Assembly: GCA_043228905.1 (NCBI GenBank)
Contig: JBHGNT010000006.1
Span: 1,798,001-1,862,000 of the forward strand
Direction of reading: 5' to 3'
DNA from: Azolla caroliniana
Lineage: Eukaryota; Polypodiophyta
DNA length: 64,000 nt
Made by a program: the position numbers and the translations under genes. The notes below the pieces were generated by a model that worked only from the letters and a program-made list of their open reading frames with translations, had not been told where the DNA came from and searched no databases. Position 1 is the stretch's first letter; each line of letters starts with the position of its first letter. Below, piece after piece: positions 12,701 through 26,126 of the stretch.

Positions 12701-15700
12701 ATGTTGTGGGGCTGATCCACGCTCCTTCGTCATCCAGTACTCAATAGCTCTATCACATTGTGGAGAACATTAAAAAGTAGATGTGTATAAATATAAAAGG
12801 CACAATGATAAATCAATCATGTGACGTGTAAAAGGACTGTTTTACAGTGGGCCATCTTCCTACTAAGAGGTATTGTGGGGCTGATCCATTGTCTCTGAGC
12901 ATCCAATTTAATGATATCAGTTCAGATGACCTATACTTCTCCACTTCGGTCATCGGTCATGTTTAGATATGGACAATCCAAGTTATACTGGAAAGCGGGT
13001 AGTATGTTTACACTTCTGCCACAAACTCTTGCATCATTCTTGCATATTATCCAATTTAATGATATCAATTTGGATCACCCCATTCCTTTCCACTTTGTCC
13101 ATATTTAGACGCAATCCAGACCATATTGGAATGGGGGTACTGCATTTATACTCATGCCATTTTATTGGAATGAGCAAGTTGTTTTCATGACATAAGTGCC
13201 AACCTAAAGTACCTTTGTTAAGGAGCTCCCATAATTATTCAATTTCTTTAGAATTACAAAAATTCATGCAACTTCCTAGAAATAACTTTAATGACAACTT
13301 GATAATAGATCAGATTACATGATATGCACCTAAAACTAACAAGGGGGTGTCACATGTGTAGCCATAGAGACTAGAAACTGCTCTCCGTACTCGGTATGAA
13401 AATATTAAGACTAAGGTTTTCGAACTTCCTAGAAAGACAAACATTATAATCTTCTAGAATCTATAAATGATACCACAATTTTTCTTCTAGTAACAAGATG
13501 GATATTGTTAACTCTTGGGTCTTAGCAGCCACATTGTGTGCTGAAAATGGGTTCCTGTGAGCTCGCTGATTTCAGAACAATCACAAACTGACTTTACTCA
13601 AGTTTAGCACATGAAATGAACTAATATTTGTCACATGATAAACTAATAGCACAACATTTTTTCACAACAACAAATAGCAGAAAATTGTAGACAAAAGAAA
13701 TAAAGATACCCGTAAATCAAGAAAGGACGCTGCTGCTAAAACTCTGAAAGCATTCCCATCATTTAACTTAGGTTGATGTCCATATAAATATGCCAGGGCA
13801 ATGCCAACTGCCTCTCCATTGACATTTTCATCATCAATATGAAGAGTTATTTCCGGTGCACCAGCTTCTTTCCATGGACCTTGGAGCATGTTCCTGCATA
13901 GAAAAAATATATCATATAGCAACTATAGATGTCTATTTTTTCTGATATCAGTTACCCAACAGCCATGCACAGTGACCCACCAAAAATACAGTTTTGTACT
14001 ACGAGAAAACCGAACTGCAAGAGAAGAGAGGATGAGGCAATGGTATGAATAGGTAAGTATTTCCAGAATCTTTGGCTATTTGGAAGGAACACAAACGCAT
14101 CATTTGGAAGGGCTTGTATATGAAATAACAAGGTTGACATCTGTTTAATGGCGATTTCTTTGATCCATACAACATTTTAGGGAGGAAAAAACCAGGTATC
14201 TTAATGTATAAAACTTTCCAGATTGCACATAACAGATTCTTTCAGCAACAAGTGATCTATAAACCATTTTAGGCTCAAATAATAGATTTCATAATCTATA
14301 AGCCTTTTAAAGGAAAAAAAATGATTATTGATCAATTATTTCCACCAGCATATTATCTATTGCCCCTTTTAGGAAGAAAATAAACACACTCCTTACTCTT
14401 ATAAGCATTTTCAGGCTGTAAAATGACATGTTTCTTTGATCTATAATTCCTTTTAGACATCAAGTACCGTATCACTCAGCCGCAAATGAGCTATTAACCA
14501 TTGTAGGCAGCAAATAACCAAAAAATGTTAGCATTACCAGAAAACTGAGACAGATTATATCAATAAGCCCATTTAGACACCTAAAAGAGCAAACAAATTT
14601 CTTTCAACTATAGGCCACAACAAATAGTTTTCTTGAGCCACAAGTCAATTTGAAGTCATTCTAGGCAGAAACTGACAGTGACCTTCAGCCACACTTGATT
14701 TATAATCCCTTTTAGGCATCAGGAGACATGTGTATATTAGAGATTATATTATATACGTTTCATATAGATTTCTTTGATCTAACTTCTTAGTCATCAAACA
14801 GCAGTATTTGGAAGCATTTATCTACAAAATACGGTTTTGGAATGTATTTTGGACAAACTTCTTTAATCCAAAAGCCTTTGTAAGCAGTGAACAACAGATT
14901 ATTAATGTCTAATCCCTTTTTAGGTATCAAGATATCAGATTTCTTCAGCCAAATTTTGATATATATGTCCTTGTGAATAAAGAAGTAGCTGATTTTTAAG
15001 AAATATATAAGATATTTCAGGTGGCAGAATAAACAACAGATTTCTTAATCAATAGACGGTTTTATGCATCAACCTACCAGAGCCAGAATTCAACTCATAA
15101 GCTCTTGTAAACAGATAATCAACTGATTTCCAATCATTCTATCAGCTCTTTAGTGCAGCGAAAACAACTAAAGTCCTTTTTAGACACTAAAATAGCAGAT
15201 TTCTTCAGCCAAAGTTCGATCTATAAGCCCTTGAAAACAGAAAAAACAACTGATATCTAAATCTATAAGAGGGATGTTAAAAAACAGAACTTGATCAATA
15301 ACGAAACAACATATTTTGTTAAATCTATAACCCCTTTAAGCATCAAAACAGCATATTTACTAATCTATAATCCTTTGTAGTAAGCATCAAAACAACAGAT
15401 TCCTTACTGTACAATCCCATTGAAGCATCGAAACAACAGATTTCTAAATTTATGCTCTCTTTTGAACTTCAAAATAAAAGAATTCTTCAACCGAAGTTCG
15501 ATGGATAACCTCTCCAAGAAGAACAGAAAGAACAAAAGGCAAAGGAAAACTTTATGCTAATGGCAGTTTCCACCTGAAAACAGAGCTACGAGAGAGGATG
15601 AGACGGTGCAGGGAATAAGAAGACCCCATGGCGTGGAGCAGGATGTCTGAAAAAGAACCAGAATTCCATCCTTCTGTTTGTACGTGTTCACAGAGGGAAG

Positions 15701-15860
15701 AAAGGTTGCTACAATCCAACGTACGATTCTCTTCGCTGCTTTCTTCGTCGGATATTGCCGAAGAAGATGATGCAGAAGCGAGTGTTAGCACAGCATTGTT
15801 GCTTGCCATCAGTCTCTGTGAGGCAGAAAGATGTGGCTTCATCGATCCATCTGATCGCAT
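6790..15860 (-). CDS. BTB/POZ-BACK domain protein, 12 exons
   Basis: Exons on the minus strand are 15860-15574, 13893-13710, 12078-12010, 11796-11698, 11046-10967, 10880-10019, 9650-8965, 8855-8771, 8671-8620, 7375-7326, 7213-7166 and 6966-6790. All use GT-AG borders and join in frame to 892 residues. The start MRSDGSMKPH was chosen because its frame runs into the BTB fold; an upstream ATG at 16001 is in frame but the extension is low-complexity. The BTB domain (about residues 68-165) includes FSDILLHAMGSSYSLHRLIL, LYGHQPKL and VLAAASFLDL. A BACK-like helical region follows (YGERVRKACWGYL). The C-terminus (RTLGLFLHRRRAEN, KGWGWRTAFLFDELPDLLQ) belongs to a conserved plant family sometimes annotated germ cell-less-like. 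Such proteins are usually adaptors for CUL3 ubiquitin ligases; the substrate is unknown. The introns hold several tandem repeats. Confidence 0.88.
12400..12895. repeat. about 169-bp tandem repeat in BTB intron 2
   Basis: The block containing gtgtaaaaggag, cttcctacta, gttgtggggctg and ccagtactcaatagctctat repeats with starts near 12488, 12655 and 12824 (spacings about 167 and 169 bp). There are about 2.5 copies, diverged by small substitutions. It lies wholly within the intron between exons 2 and 3. Confidence 0.85.
14200..15500. repeat. ancient degenerate minisatellite filling BTB intron 1
   Basis: Variants of one phrase recur through the intron: cagatttcttcagccaaagt, then gatctataagccctttta, then ggcatcaaaacaacaga. 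Recognisable copies lie near 14280, 14440, 14700, 14920, 15190, 15330, 15370, 15410 and 15480. Spacing is irregular and identity is low, so this looks like an old, eroded array and not a recent expansion. Confidence 0.55.
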
Positions 15861-16295
15861 ATTTTGGATAGATTTTCCGTGTATGTATGTTATAGAATTT
15901 CCGACAGATTCTTCTATCTTTCTCTCTTTCTTCGTGATGATGGGGATGGAGGCAATGGGGATGGGGATGTGGATGAAGAACGAACAATGAACAATGAACA
16001 ATGAACAACGAAAGGGGTGCTAGGGATAGATCGCTGGTCTTGATCGACGCTAGGGTTTCCTGCGATTTGACAGTAGTCAGGTGGGGTTTGGCGATGGCGA
16101 AGAAGAAGAAGAAGAATGGTGATGATGGTGGTTTATGATATTTATGACGATACCCCTGTCCTACCATTCATGAGATTACTCAGAAAAAAATACCCCTCCC
16201 TCTTCTCCCACCATGGAAGGGCTACCCACATACATTGCATACATCCACTCTTCATCATGCCATGCTCCTCCTCTCTCTCGTTCCCTCTTCCTATT

Positions 16296-16412
16296 CTACT
16301 CGTGGCGATGGCAATGGCAATGGTGATGGCGATGGTGATAGTGATAGTGATAGTGATCGTCAAAGTGATAGTGATAGTGATAGTGGTGGTGATGGTGATG
16401 GTGGTGGCAGAG
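16296..16412. repeat. GATGGY/GATAGT hexanucleotide microsatellite
   Basis: A run of ggcgatggcaatggcaatgg passes into agtgatagtgatagtgatag and ends in gtggtgatggtgatggtggt. It lies about 430 bp upstream of the BTB start codon. It generates spurious Met-Val or Ser-Asp open frames that are not genes. Confidence 0.9.
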
Positions 16413-16440
16413 TAGAGTTGTCATTGAGGATATTTATCAA

Positions 16441-19400
16441 ATACCCTTAACATTTAGATCATATAATGTAGAGAGAAAGAGTGTGAGATAGATAGACAAG
16501 ATAAAGAGGAAGAAGAAAAAGATTGAGCATATTAACGTCTCTAAAGAGGCAAGTGTGGCCAAAAGACCAGAACAATATACATCAGAAATGGAATTTAACG
16601 AACACTAAATAAATATAAGAAAGGCACTGATTGTATTGTTCTGCATACAATTGATGCTTCCCAATTATGACTCTTATTTGTTTGTGTAGCATGTGCCTTG
16701 TTCTTCTCTCCAGTGGTGTGGATATCGTCTAGCCTTGAGGTGTTCAATTCTCGCCAAGGCAAGCCAAACTACCTCTTGTGTACTCCGTTTGGACCTAAGC
16801 GAGATGCAGGACATGAGGTATGCATACAATTGAAGTTAAGGTCAATGCTCATGTGTTGTTCTCGTTAGTTTACAAGTGACAAGTGCCTACCATTCATTCT
16901 TATCGATGCATGCTTCTAAAGTCCAATGATATAGATCCAAAAACTTTTAGACATCAAATTGTAGAACATTCAACATTGTACAATAGTTCGAAGTCAAACC
17001 CCTCTTAAAATAGGCATGGGAAATACATTTGAGAAAGTTTGCTTGGATCTAGGGCAACGACCCTCGAGGGATTGGTGACGGGTGTATTGCTTGAAGGATT
17101 GCTATTTTGATCGAATCACTTTATCTCTTCAATTTTAATTTAGGGTATTTGAAAGAAATTCACTTCTTTGTGGCATTTCAATGGACAATCCATTGATATT
17201 GTCTATTGTGGGCAAATTGGCAAACAAGTAGTAGGTACGCTTCTTCATTTAGGTGTCAAGCTTTTGTTGATATTCTTGGGCTTTTCCTCTCTATGGTCCA
17301 TATATACAATTCTTTACGTTTCTTTGACATACCCATTACACACACTTAACACATCCTTAATATAGCACAGTCACTAATGACACCTAATCATTGCCCCAAC
17401 ACCATTAGCCATTTGAGAGCATTTTCACCTCTGAGAATAAGACAAGATAACGAATCGTTCCTATATACCATCAACCGAAACTAATTGTTATCAATACCAT
17501 TAATTAAAATCAATAAATATCAATTGCTTTAAACTAATCACTTCTTGTACCAATCGTTAAAACTAACCATTGCCATTACCATGAACTTAAATTAATGGCA
17601 CTAAGAATACTTCTAACATAAATAATTAGTTTTATACCATGAACATCATCCCTTAATATTGCAATTATGTTAAATATAAACCCCTATAATACTCAACAAG
17701 AAAGCAATCTACGTTATGATTGGGACCTATGCTCATTATAAAGCTTAAGTTAATGTACTACAAGGTATTATGTGGGGGGATATGTTGACAATATGGTGAT
17801 TTTATATCACATAGGTTATAATACTTCACAAGGATTTTTAAATTAAGATATGAAATTTGTTTCTCGGAAAACATATGCAAACTAGTCGATTTCTAAAGTA
17901 ACGAATCATACATAAATCATTTGATGGTCTCATTTATTCATTCCCAATTGCATCCAATTGGTGGACAAACATGTTTTCTAATTTTCTTGATCGGCATTCA
18001 CAAGTAGGTAAGTATAGGTACTTATATGCACAATGCAAGATATGACATGCATTTATCCACCCTTCCTCAAAAACAGTGACTAGGTGCACCGTGCATGTGG
18101 GTTTCACTCAATCACAATATTGCAGCTAAAACCCAAAGTGTTAAAATGGAGCATGCTCTAAGAGCTAATAATACCCCTCTTCTAGGGGTATCATACCTAT
18201 AATCTTCTATGCACGATTAATCCTATCAAATATCATATTTGATACATGGGAGGTTTAACATTTTTGGTAATACATAAAACCTTTTCTTGCTCTACATCAA
18301 AGGTAGCATGGCTAAATGTAGCCATCTCAATGCCTAACAAAGTTGAATTTGTTGGCATGTAGTAAATCAACTTCATTCATTGTATACAGACAAGTGGATG
18401 TATAGGGATGTTCCACTCATCAAAATCCAGCTTACATGTGCAAGTGACTTACACAACATGGGTAAGCTCTTTCAATTTGGAAATGATGTGCATATACTTC
18501 ATTTGAATTCCCCCCTATGGTTCAGCCACATGTTGCACAATTTATAGTGAAACAGAAGCACCTCAATAACCATTACCTAACTCACTCTCATTTTATAAAA
18601 AACGAGGCTTTTTAAGCTGTGTTACTTCTAGACATAAATTGGAATTCCAACTATTATTCGTAGATAGTTGACATGGTCCGTTGTCATTGTTCCATCTTGT
18701 AGATCATCAAATATGTATTCAAGGCATGAATTTCTTAAATGCCATTTTCTTGTTATCTTGATAATTTAAGCATAATTCCCTATAAACCAACATGGAATTT
18801 AGCATCCTATATTGTAACTTGTAAGGCATAAGATATTGAATTGCATGTTGTGTTCACACCTTCATTTTGTGTGTGTTGTCTGTTCCATTTCCCACGTTGG
18901 TAATGTGTGCCTAGAGCTTTCCAGACCCACCAACATGGAATTTAGCATCCTATATTGTAACTTGTAAGGCATAAGATATTGAATTGCATGTTGTGTTCAC
19001 ACCTTCATTTTGTGTGTGTTGTCTGTTCCATTTCCCACCCTGGTAATGTGTGCCTAGAGCTATCCAGACTCATCTCTTTCAAAATAGTGATGATGTTCCA
19101 TGGGCATTCAATGCACGAACTACATGCCAATGCTTCCAAGTTTCTTTTATGAGATACACAAGAATTAATCTACTAAAGTCCATGCACACAACACAACTAG
19201 ACTTGTGGAGTTCTCACTCGAATGTGTCTACTAGCAACATAACCTTCATTAATTTGAAGAAATGACAAGTTCACATGCACCTAAGTAGTTAGTTGTACAA
19301 TAGGCTCATTACTAAGGAATGTTGACATATAATTAGGTTTTCCCTATATACATAGGAAAGGCTAATTATGAGTATGATGTTGTCAAGGTGATACACATAT

Positions 19401-20517
19401 TGATCCTATTGGGGTGAGATAAATAAAAAGAAAGGAAATGAGTGATTTAAGGTTTTCTTTCGAGAATGTTTGAGCAAGCACAACAATACCCCCTCTCCAA
19501 AGAGGGTATCTCATTTGAGTGTTCTCCACTAACATATAATTATTATATTCAAAATACAATGGTTTGTCGTGATAATGTTTGGTTTTTCAGGATGGGTGGC
19601 ATTGTTGCCAAGCATATACAAACTAGATTCTTAAAGACTCTTAAGAGCCCCTACACAGTATTTTCAGATGCTTGATCAATTATAAGATGCTTTTGACTCT
19701 CTCACAACATTGTGTCGTATTTTACATCACAAGTGACAACATGCACTAATTAAATGTCATCTTCATAATGGCACAACGGACATTGACATACCCTTAGAAT
19801 AGTACTTTAAAGTGCAAAGAAATTGATTCTAAACCCACTCACATCTGCTTTTAGAGTAAAATGCCAACATATGTTATAGAAGAATTTCTTCCTAAAGAAA
19901 CTTATTCAGCTGCGATCATTTTATGCACAACACAAGGGGGGGCACAAACTAAATGGTGTCACGCGTATTGTGATGTCCAAATAAAACATTGTTTTACACT
20001 GTTCACTTTGGCATTTTGCCATTGATGTAGATAATTCAAAAGTTACATTACACTCCAAAAAAATATTTACCTGCAAACGACGCCCTCTTACAATGTATAT
20101 TGTAATTTGTAACATTTACATAAATACCAGCAATTAATATTTTTGACAGTTATAACGCATATATGGTTACAATATATGTGCTTAATTCGCACTGTGAACC
20201 TCATTGCCTTTATACATATAACACTAGCATTATGTATCCCAAATATGTTCACAGTAGAAAGAAAAAGAATGTCCATGCACAGCTGTGTGTATCTTATCTG
20301 TTAAATGTAAGAAAGTTAACCATGGAAAAGAAGACGAAAATGTGTCCATAATGAGGATAGAGCATCAACTATCTAAAGATTGACCAGATGCACAACCCAT
20401 GAGATTCGATCAATGAGCAACAAATTCCACTCCATCGATGCTTTTGAATATAGATATATATATTCCAGATTCGAGGCTAGCTATAATCAATTCAAAGAAT
20501 ATCTATCTATAGATAGA
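16441..20517. other. intergenic region between BTB and response-regulator genes
   Basis: I find no supportable gene. Frames are short and AT-biased. The one clear structure is a near-identical 143-bp tandem duplication at 18787-19072. The segment just below 20518 should contain the 3' untranslated region of the minus-strand response regulator. Confidence 0.5.
18787..19072. repeat. 143-bp recent tandem duplication
   Basis: Two copies starting ccaacatggaatttagcatc at 18787 and 18930 run to ctatccagac near 19072. They differ at only a few positions (for example cacgttgg against caccctgg). The near identity points to a recent event. Confidence 0.9.
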
Positions 20518-23500
20518 TTACTTTGCATACATGTTATTGTTGTCCAAAGCATAACCTTGAGCTACTAGATCTCGCTCGGACAGGCCCATCACCTCGTGTT
20601 GTTGCTGCAAAAAAAGCAAATTTCGTTAGCAATACTCCAAATCTTTTGCAAAACCCAACAGTAATTTCATCCATCCTCCAAGTACCTGGTTTATGTAGCT
20701 TGACAACAGATCATCTATGGCTGCAGCTGAAAATGATCCTGACAACCCATTAACTTGAGGTTTTAAGTCCACAGCCCAGTTTGATCCTTTCTCTTGCAGT
20801 CCCCCTCCAACTTCCATAGCTGGATTGTTTGAAAGGGGGAGGTTCTGAATGTATTGTGAATTTGAGACCGATGTAATCCTCTGTCCACAAGGTTGATTGT
20901 ATCCAGTATCATTCCATTCTTGCCAATTGTCCAATCCTGAACCTAATCTAGTCGAGAGAATGCTGTTCGATGATGCTGCTTGCAAATTGGAGTCATTGGA
21001 ATCAAATAAAAGATGGTTTTGCCCAGGGATGTTTATGCTTATCTCATTCCCATGAGAAATAGATGTAGCTAGTATATTCGACGTCATCGATGTCATCGGA
21101 ATGCTATAAATTCCGATATCGGATGATGAATGATAAACTCTAGAAGAATCCGGTTCAACAGTAGAAGCGAGCTCACAACATGATCCCAAATGAGGTGGTG
21201 GTGCATTAATGGTTACTTGACTTGGTGTTAGAGAACTCATCCTGCCAGACAATACCTTCTGCCCATTAGCATCTGTATCTGATAACATACCAGCAGAAAT
21301 TTGTGAACTATTCTGTTGAAGCATTTGCATCATTAAATGATTGTTGGTATGAGCCAACATCCCGCCATCATTGGCAGTTTGTCCAGATGCTTTTGGTATA
21401 GAAGGTAACCTATTGTTGTGACTCTTGTCAAAGAAAGCTAATTGACCCGCATTGATTGTTGAACTATTAAGTAAACCATGGGGTATTTTTCCAACAGAGA
21501 TGCTATTATTGGAACCATGAAGTGCTGCAATCTGTCCAAGTAGATGGTTTTTTGAACTTTTCCTATCTAGTAGACCTGTCTGGAGGGATGACGCCATTGC
21601 TTGTGTTGGAAAATGAGTTTGAAAATCCCCAAGCCCTAGATATCTTTCATCCATGGAGCCAAATTTTGTTTGTTGATGGGGAGGTCCACTTAGCCTCTTC
21701 AAGTATAAGCGATATTTCTGTAATCATGACCAAAAATTCATTCATGATCTTAGCCAGCACATAGACAAACTCATCTTACAACATCGACAAGTTAACACTT
21801 AAAATTAATTCACATTATCCTGGACTGTAAAACCAATTAATGAAAATGTAAAATCTACTTCATTCAAAGCTATAATGCAAAATCAACCATTAACAAGTCA
21901 ATCTCAAGAATCATCTATTATTATGGAGGGGCAAGATGATGATTCTAGAACGTGAACATAAATCCATAAATGCACAATCCATATTAAAAAGAAGAAGGCA
22001 TGATGAGTCGCCGAAGAATGCTCTGAATCCATTGAAATGAATGCACAGAATGCCGTTCAATGCAATGTGCAAAAATATTTACGTGGAAATAAAAATACTT
22101 CACAAACCTGCAAATGACTGGCAACGTTTTCCCTCGTCAAACCTCGAACATCCATCAGTTCCAAGATTCGTTTCGGAACAGCTTCTGTACAAACATAAAG
22201 TAACATTACAAGTCACCCTCGCACTCTCTCACATATGCACAGAAGAAAGGGTTTCTAAGCGTATGTTTACATATTAGCAACATCTAGAAGGGTACAACGA
22301 TAAACCCTAAACAACAGATTTAGAGGTAAAGATAGCTTCAATGATAAAGCCTAAACCACAGATTGACTGCCTTCTGGTCATTAAACTTCCACAGATAACT
22401 TTCTAGTCGAAGTGTTACATCTATCTCTTGTTTCAAATGCATATACTGACAAAGATATAAACATTCCATCTACAATATGCAAATAGAGATAATAAAGGAA
22501 GCTTACTATCAATTCCTAGTTGGTCCACAGCACTGACAAATTTTTGGTGTAAATCGACAGACCATACTACTCTCTGTTTCTTTGAAGAAGATGGGTCCTC
22601 ATTTTCTACTTCGGCCTCATCTTCTTCCTCCAGTGCATCCTTCCTCTTTTTGGAACACTTCAACGAATCACTCCCATGGTTATCTCCCCCGTCATTCACC
22701 CTATTCCTCCCGTCATCTTTTCTCTTCCTGACCACATGCTGCCAAATTACTTTCAGTTCCTCGATCCTTACGGGCTTCAACAAGTAATCACATGCTCCAT
22801 GCTTGATTCCTTTCATTACCGCATTTGTTTCTCCATTGGCAGACAACACTGTTCAAACAATGTCCAATATATTTTGCATTAAGAGGGAAATTTTTACATG
22901 TTACTGCTGAGGCCCACACAATAAATATTGAATATATATGTGAATAATATTCAATATATTTTGTATTCAAATTGCATTTTTCCAAGTTTCCACTCAAGTT
23001 CAAAATCTCCACAAATATACATATCCAAACAATGTTCAATACATATTGTATCCCGTGCATTTTAGGTCAAATAATATGCAATGTATGTTCAAACCAATAC
23101 TTGAATATGGTTTACATTTTATATTGAAGGGGTTTTTCAAGTTCCTACTGAGGGTTTTCTTTCCATCTTAAGTACAAATCACTGTGCATTAGTAATACCG
23201 ATGAAGGTATTTTTCCATCTTAAGAACAAATCATGACAATTGTATATTTGAATACCCATGAAGCAAAGGTAACTTACTGATCACGGGAAGGTCCATTTCT
23301 AGACCCACAAGCTCAAGTAGTTTGAAGCCATCCATATCTGGCATGTGGACATCACTGATGACCACATCAAAACCATCTTTATTTTCTCGCAGGATTTTGA
23401 GAGCATCAGCTGCTCTCTCACATGTTGTTACTGCATATATACACATTTAGAAAAACCTTAGAAAAACCATTTTATAGATGAAAACAAGTGAGCAAGGGGT

Positions 23501-24493
23501 ATAGTTATAGTCTTCTTTAGAGACCATCAATGATCGGCCAACCCCTTGGGGTTCATTCCAAGAACTCATCGAACAAATTTAAACCTTAAGCCATAGAAAA
23601 AACATGTGAAACAGGAAGATACTTATATACTTGACACAGTTGTAGAGACACTATCAAAAACACTGTTGGATTCATTTCAAGAGTGCCTCAACACAAATGT
23701 GAAACATAGAGAATATTGAAAATCAAACCTAGCCATAGTATATCAAACAAACCTTAGAGGACTATAGAATATTAAATAACAAAATACCCTTGGTTTCATC
23801 TTAATAAGGCCTCAAAACAAACAGAGCAAAAAAACCCTTGGAGGACTATAGAATATCAAATAACAAGTAACCCCTTAATTTCATCTTAATAAGGCCTCAA
23901 AATAAGCATATAAACAGAGCGACAATGAAAAAGAGTTCCTACTTTCATCACAATACTTCACTCAAAATTCTTTTCTAAGATGGCCATCCAGAGTGCATTT
24001 TCTTTTCTACGTAAATTGCAAAGACAAATTTCAATCACATAAAACAGACGGGGAGAGAGAGAGAGAGAGAGATCTATATACATATACACATTACAATTCT
24101 AGAAACCATATAAAAACATAAATTTATTGTATTTGTTCCTTTCTTGTTTTGCATAAAGTCCTCTTATTTCTACATAAGCACCTACAACATAAGATAAGGA
24201 TATAAATATGGCTAGATATACACAGAGAAATTAGCTTCAAAACCTTCTTATAACATAATTTTTTTATTTGTTTTCCAGCCTAATTGCAAAAACATAAGGA
24301 TTAAGTGTGCATTTGTATGTGTACCTTTGTAGTGGCACTGTTGTAGCATCTTTCCAAGAATGAGCAAACACACACGATCGTCATCAACTGCCAAGACACG
24401 CAATCCAGCAGGAAACACCTCCGTTTCTTCTCTGAATTTCTCGTTCATTTTTTTACCGTGGGTTAACAAGGCTAACTCCGTCTCAGCTCCCAT
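20518..24493 (-). CDS. type-B response regulator (ARR-B, cytokinin transcription factor)
   Basis: Exons on the minus strand are 24493-24325, 23430-23278, 22848-22507, 22184-22108, 21717-20686 and 20604-20518. They join in frame to 619 residues. The receiver domain (about 30-150) has the acidic pair D37-D38 (LAVDDDRVC), phosphoacceptor D83 ([12 protein letters not shown]) and K132 (DYLLKPVR). A basic/acidic linker with KKRK leads to a GARP (Myb-like) DNA-binding domain at about 197-257, with [32 protein letters not shown] and [20 protein letters not shown]. The long C-terminal exon is Asn/Ser/Gln-rich, as in the family's activation region, and the last exon gives a short tail ending NNNMYAK. 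By family, histidine-phosphotransfer proteins phosphorylate the receiver in the nucleus and the protein then activates cytokinin-responsive genes. All key residues are present, so it should be functional. Confidence 0.94.
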
Positions 24494-25900
24494 AATTGCT
24501 CATTAAAGTTAAAGAAACCTTTTGATATGAGGTCAAGAAGAAACGAGACTGAAGATATATGTTACATGTGTAGATAGAAGTATTAATTCTTGATATGACG
24601 CACAAATGATCAGATAAGAAGGTTTTAAGCTGAAGCCTGAATCTAATCAATGTGGGCATTCAAGCATAAAAGCCTCATATTGATGAGGATGTGAGGAAAT
24701 TTGAACTAAAGAGTCCAAATGATGATGATGATTTAGAGAGAGATAGAGGGAGGGATCATAATGCTCTTTGACGTGGCTAGTAAATTATATCAAGCTTTAA
24801 TGGTGAAATAAATAAAAAGGCAGTAAAGAAAGAGATGAATGAATGAGGGAAAAGCACACAACAGGTGGAGAATGGGGCTCACTATCAGGAAGTGGTGGTT
24901 AAAGAGCAAAAAGAAAAAAGCAAACGCAACAGAAAGGACCATGTATATATTTAGACGCAATAATGGAGGAATAGAAGACAAAAAAGAACACAAAAACAAA
25001 AGTACAAAAGTTGGGTGGCACCTGAGAAGGACAAAACCCTAAAAAAGGTTCTCTATATCTCTGTCTCTCTTTGTCGCAGACAAACCCCTAAAGCAATATC
25101 CCTGTATCTCTAAAACCCTAAATTTTGATCTCTTCGTAAAGGAAACAAACCCTTATAAAAGGAAAACTCTGTGCGCCTCTATAATCCGAGAAAGTTTATC
25201 TCCTTATCTCAGGAGGCAACACTAAAAATGATGTTTCTGTCTCCCTAAAAACCCTAAAAAGGGAACCTTTCTTCATTCTGTTTCACCGAAAGACCCCCAC
25301 TCTTTCGGTTTCAGAAAAACCCCATCAGAATGATCCTTCTATCACTATCATTGTCGCTCTTTCTTGTCTGTTTCAACTGCGCGAGACAAGAACCATAAAA
25401 AAATAATCATTCTGTCACTTTCACTGTCTCTCCTTCTCTGTCTATTTCATAGGGGAAGGCAAGACACTCAAAATCATATCTGTTTCTGTCTCTGTATACC
25501 TCTGTCTCTCTCTCACTCTCTCGACGGAGGAACCAAAAACCGAATTATTGGTAATCCTCTCTATCTATCTACCTATCTCTCTGTCTCTTTCTCGACTTAG
25601 ACATGAAAACCCTAATTGTCTTCCTTTTCTCTCAATCGAGAACCAAAACAAAACAAAAACTCAATTCTGTCTCCTCCACTCTCAATTCTCAATCTCTCTC
25701 GATTCAGAGAACGAAAACCCTGTGATTGTATCCCCTCAACCGAGAACAGAGAGAATCCCTACAAATCAAAATGCTCTGCCGCGTTTTCTGTTTTCCTCGC
25801 TCGCATCAGCGTGGGAGAAACCAGAAACCCTAAAAACAATCAGTTACCGGAAACCCTAAAACTATTAGTTTTTGTGGGTGTGCTACTACTTAAATGAAAT
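24494..25900 (-). promoter_or_regulatory. telo-box-rich upstream region of the response-regulator gene
   Basis: The 1.4 kb upstream of the start codon contains six exact AAACCCTAA telo-box motifs, starting at 25034, 25113, 25249, 25607, 25825 and 25851. They are embedded in long ctctctgtctct-type tracts (on the plus strand). In plants, telo-boxes bind TRB and related factors and mark promoters of growth genes and Polycomb targets. The plus-strand frames here are low-complexity and are probably not genes. Assignment to the minus-strand response regulator is by position; a divergent plus-strand transcript cannot be excluded. Confidence 0.5.
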
Positions 25901-26026
25901 GAAAATGATTGAAGAAGAAGAAGATGATGATGATGATAATGATGATGAAAGAGTTACATGTTTTTTTGGGTCGCTTGTCTTCTTGGCTTCCCAAACGGCC
26001 AATTCTGCCTATGTGGTCTCTTTGAT

Positions 26027-26126
26027 GATACCATACATACATACATACATACACACACACACATACATACATACATACACACACACATACATACATACAT
26101 ACACACACACATACATACATACATAA
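26027..26126. repeat. compound (ACAT)n/(AC)n microsatellite
   Basis: Alternating blocks of catacatacatacata and cacacacacaca occur at least three times over about 100 bp. The sequence is translatable in all frames, which explains the Tyr-Val-Cys-rich open frames around it. Confidence 0.95.

Noticed and set aside
16116-16450. Overlapping plus and minus frames with Met-Val or Ser-Asp runs
   Set aside because: They are translations of the hexanucleotide repeat ahead of the BTB gene.
25364-25897. Plus-strand open frames of 78-103 residues upstream of the response regulator
   Set aside because: They are made of Ser/Leu/Pro-rich translations of ctctct tracts and telo-boxes, with no domain, and overlap one another in several frames. 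Better read as a 5' regulatory region of the minus-strand gene.
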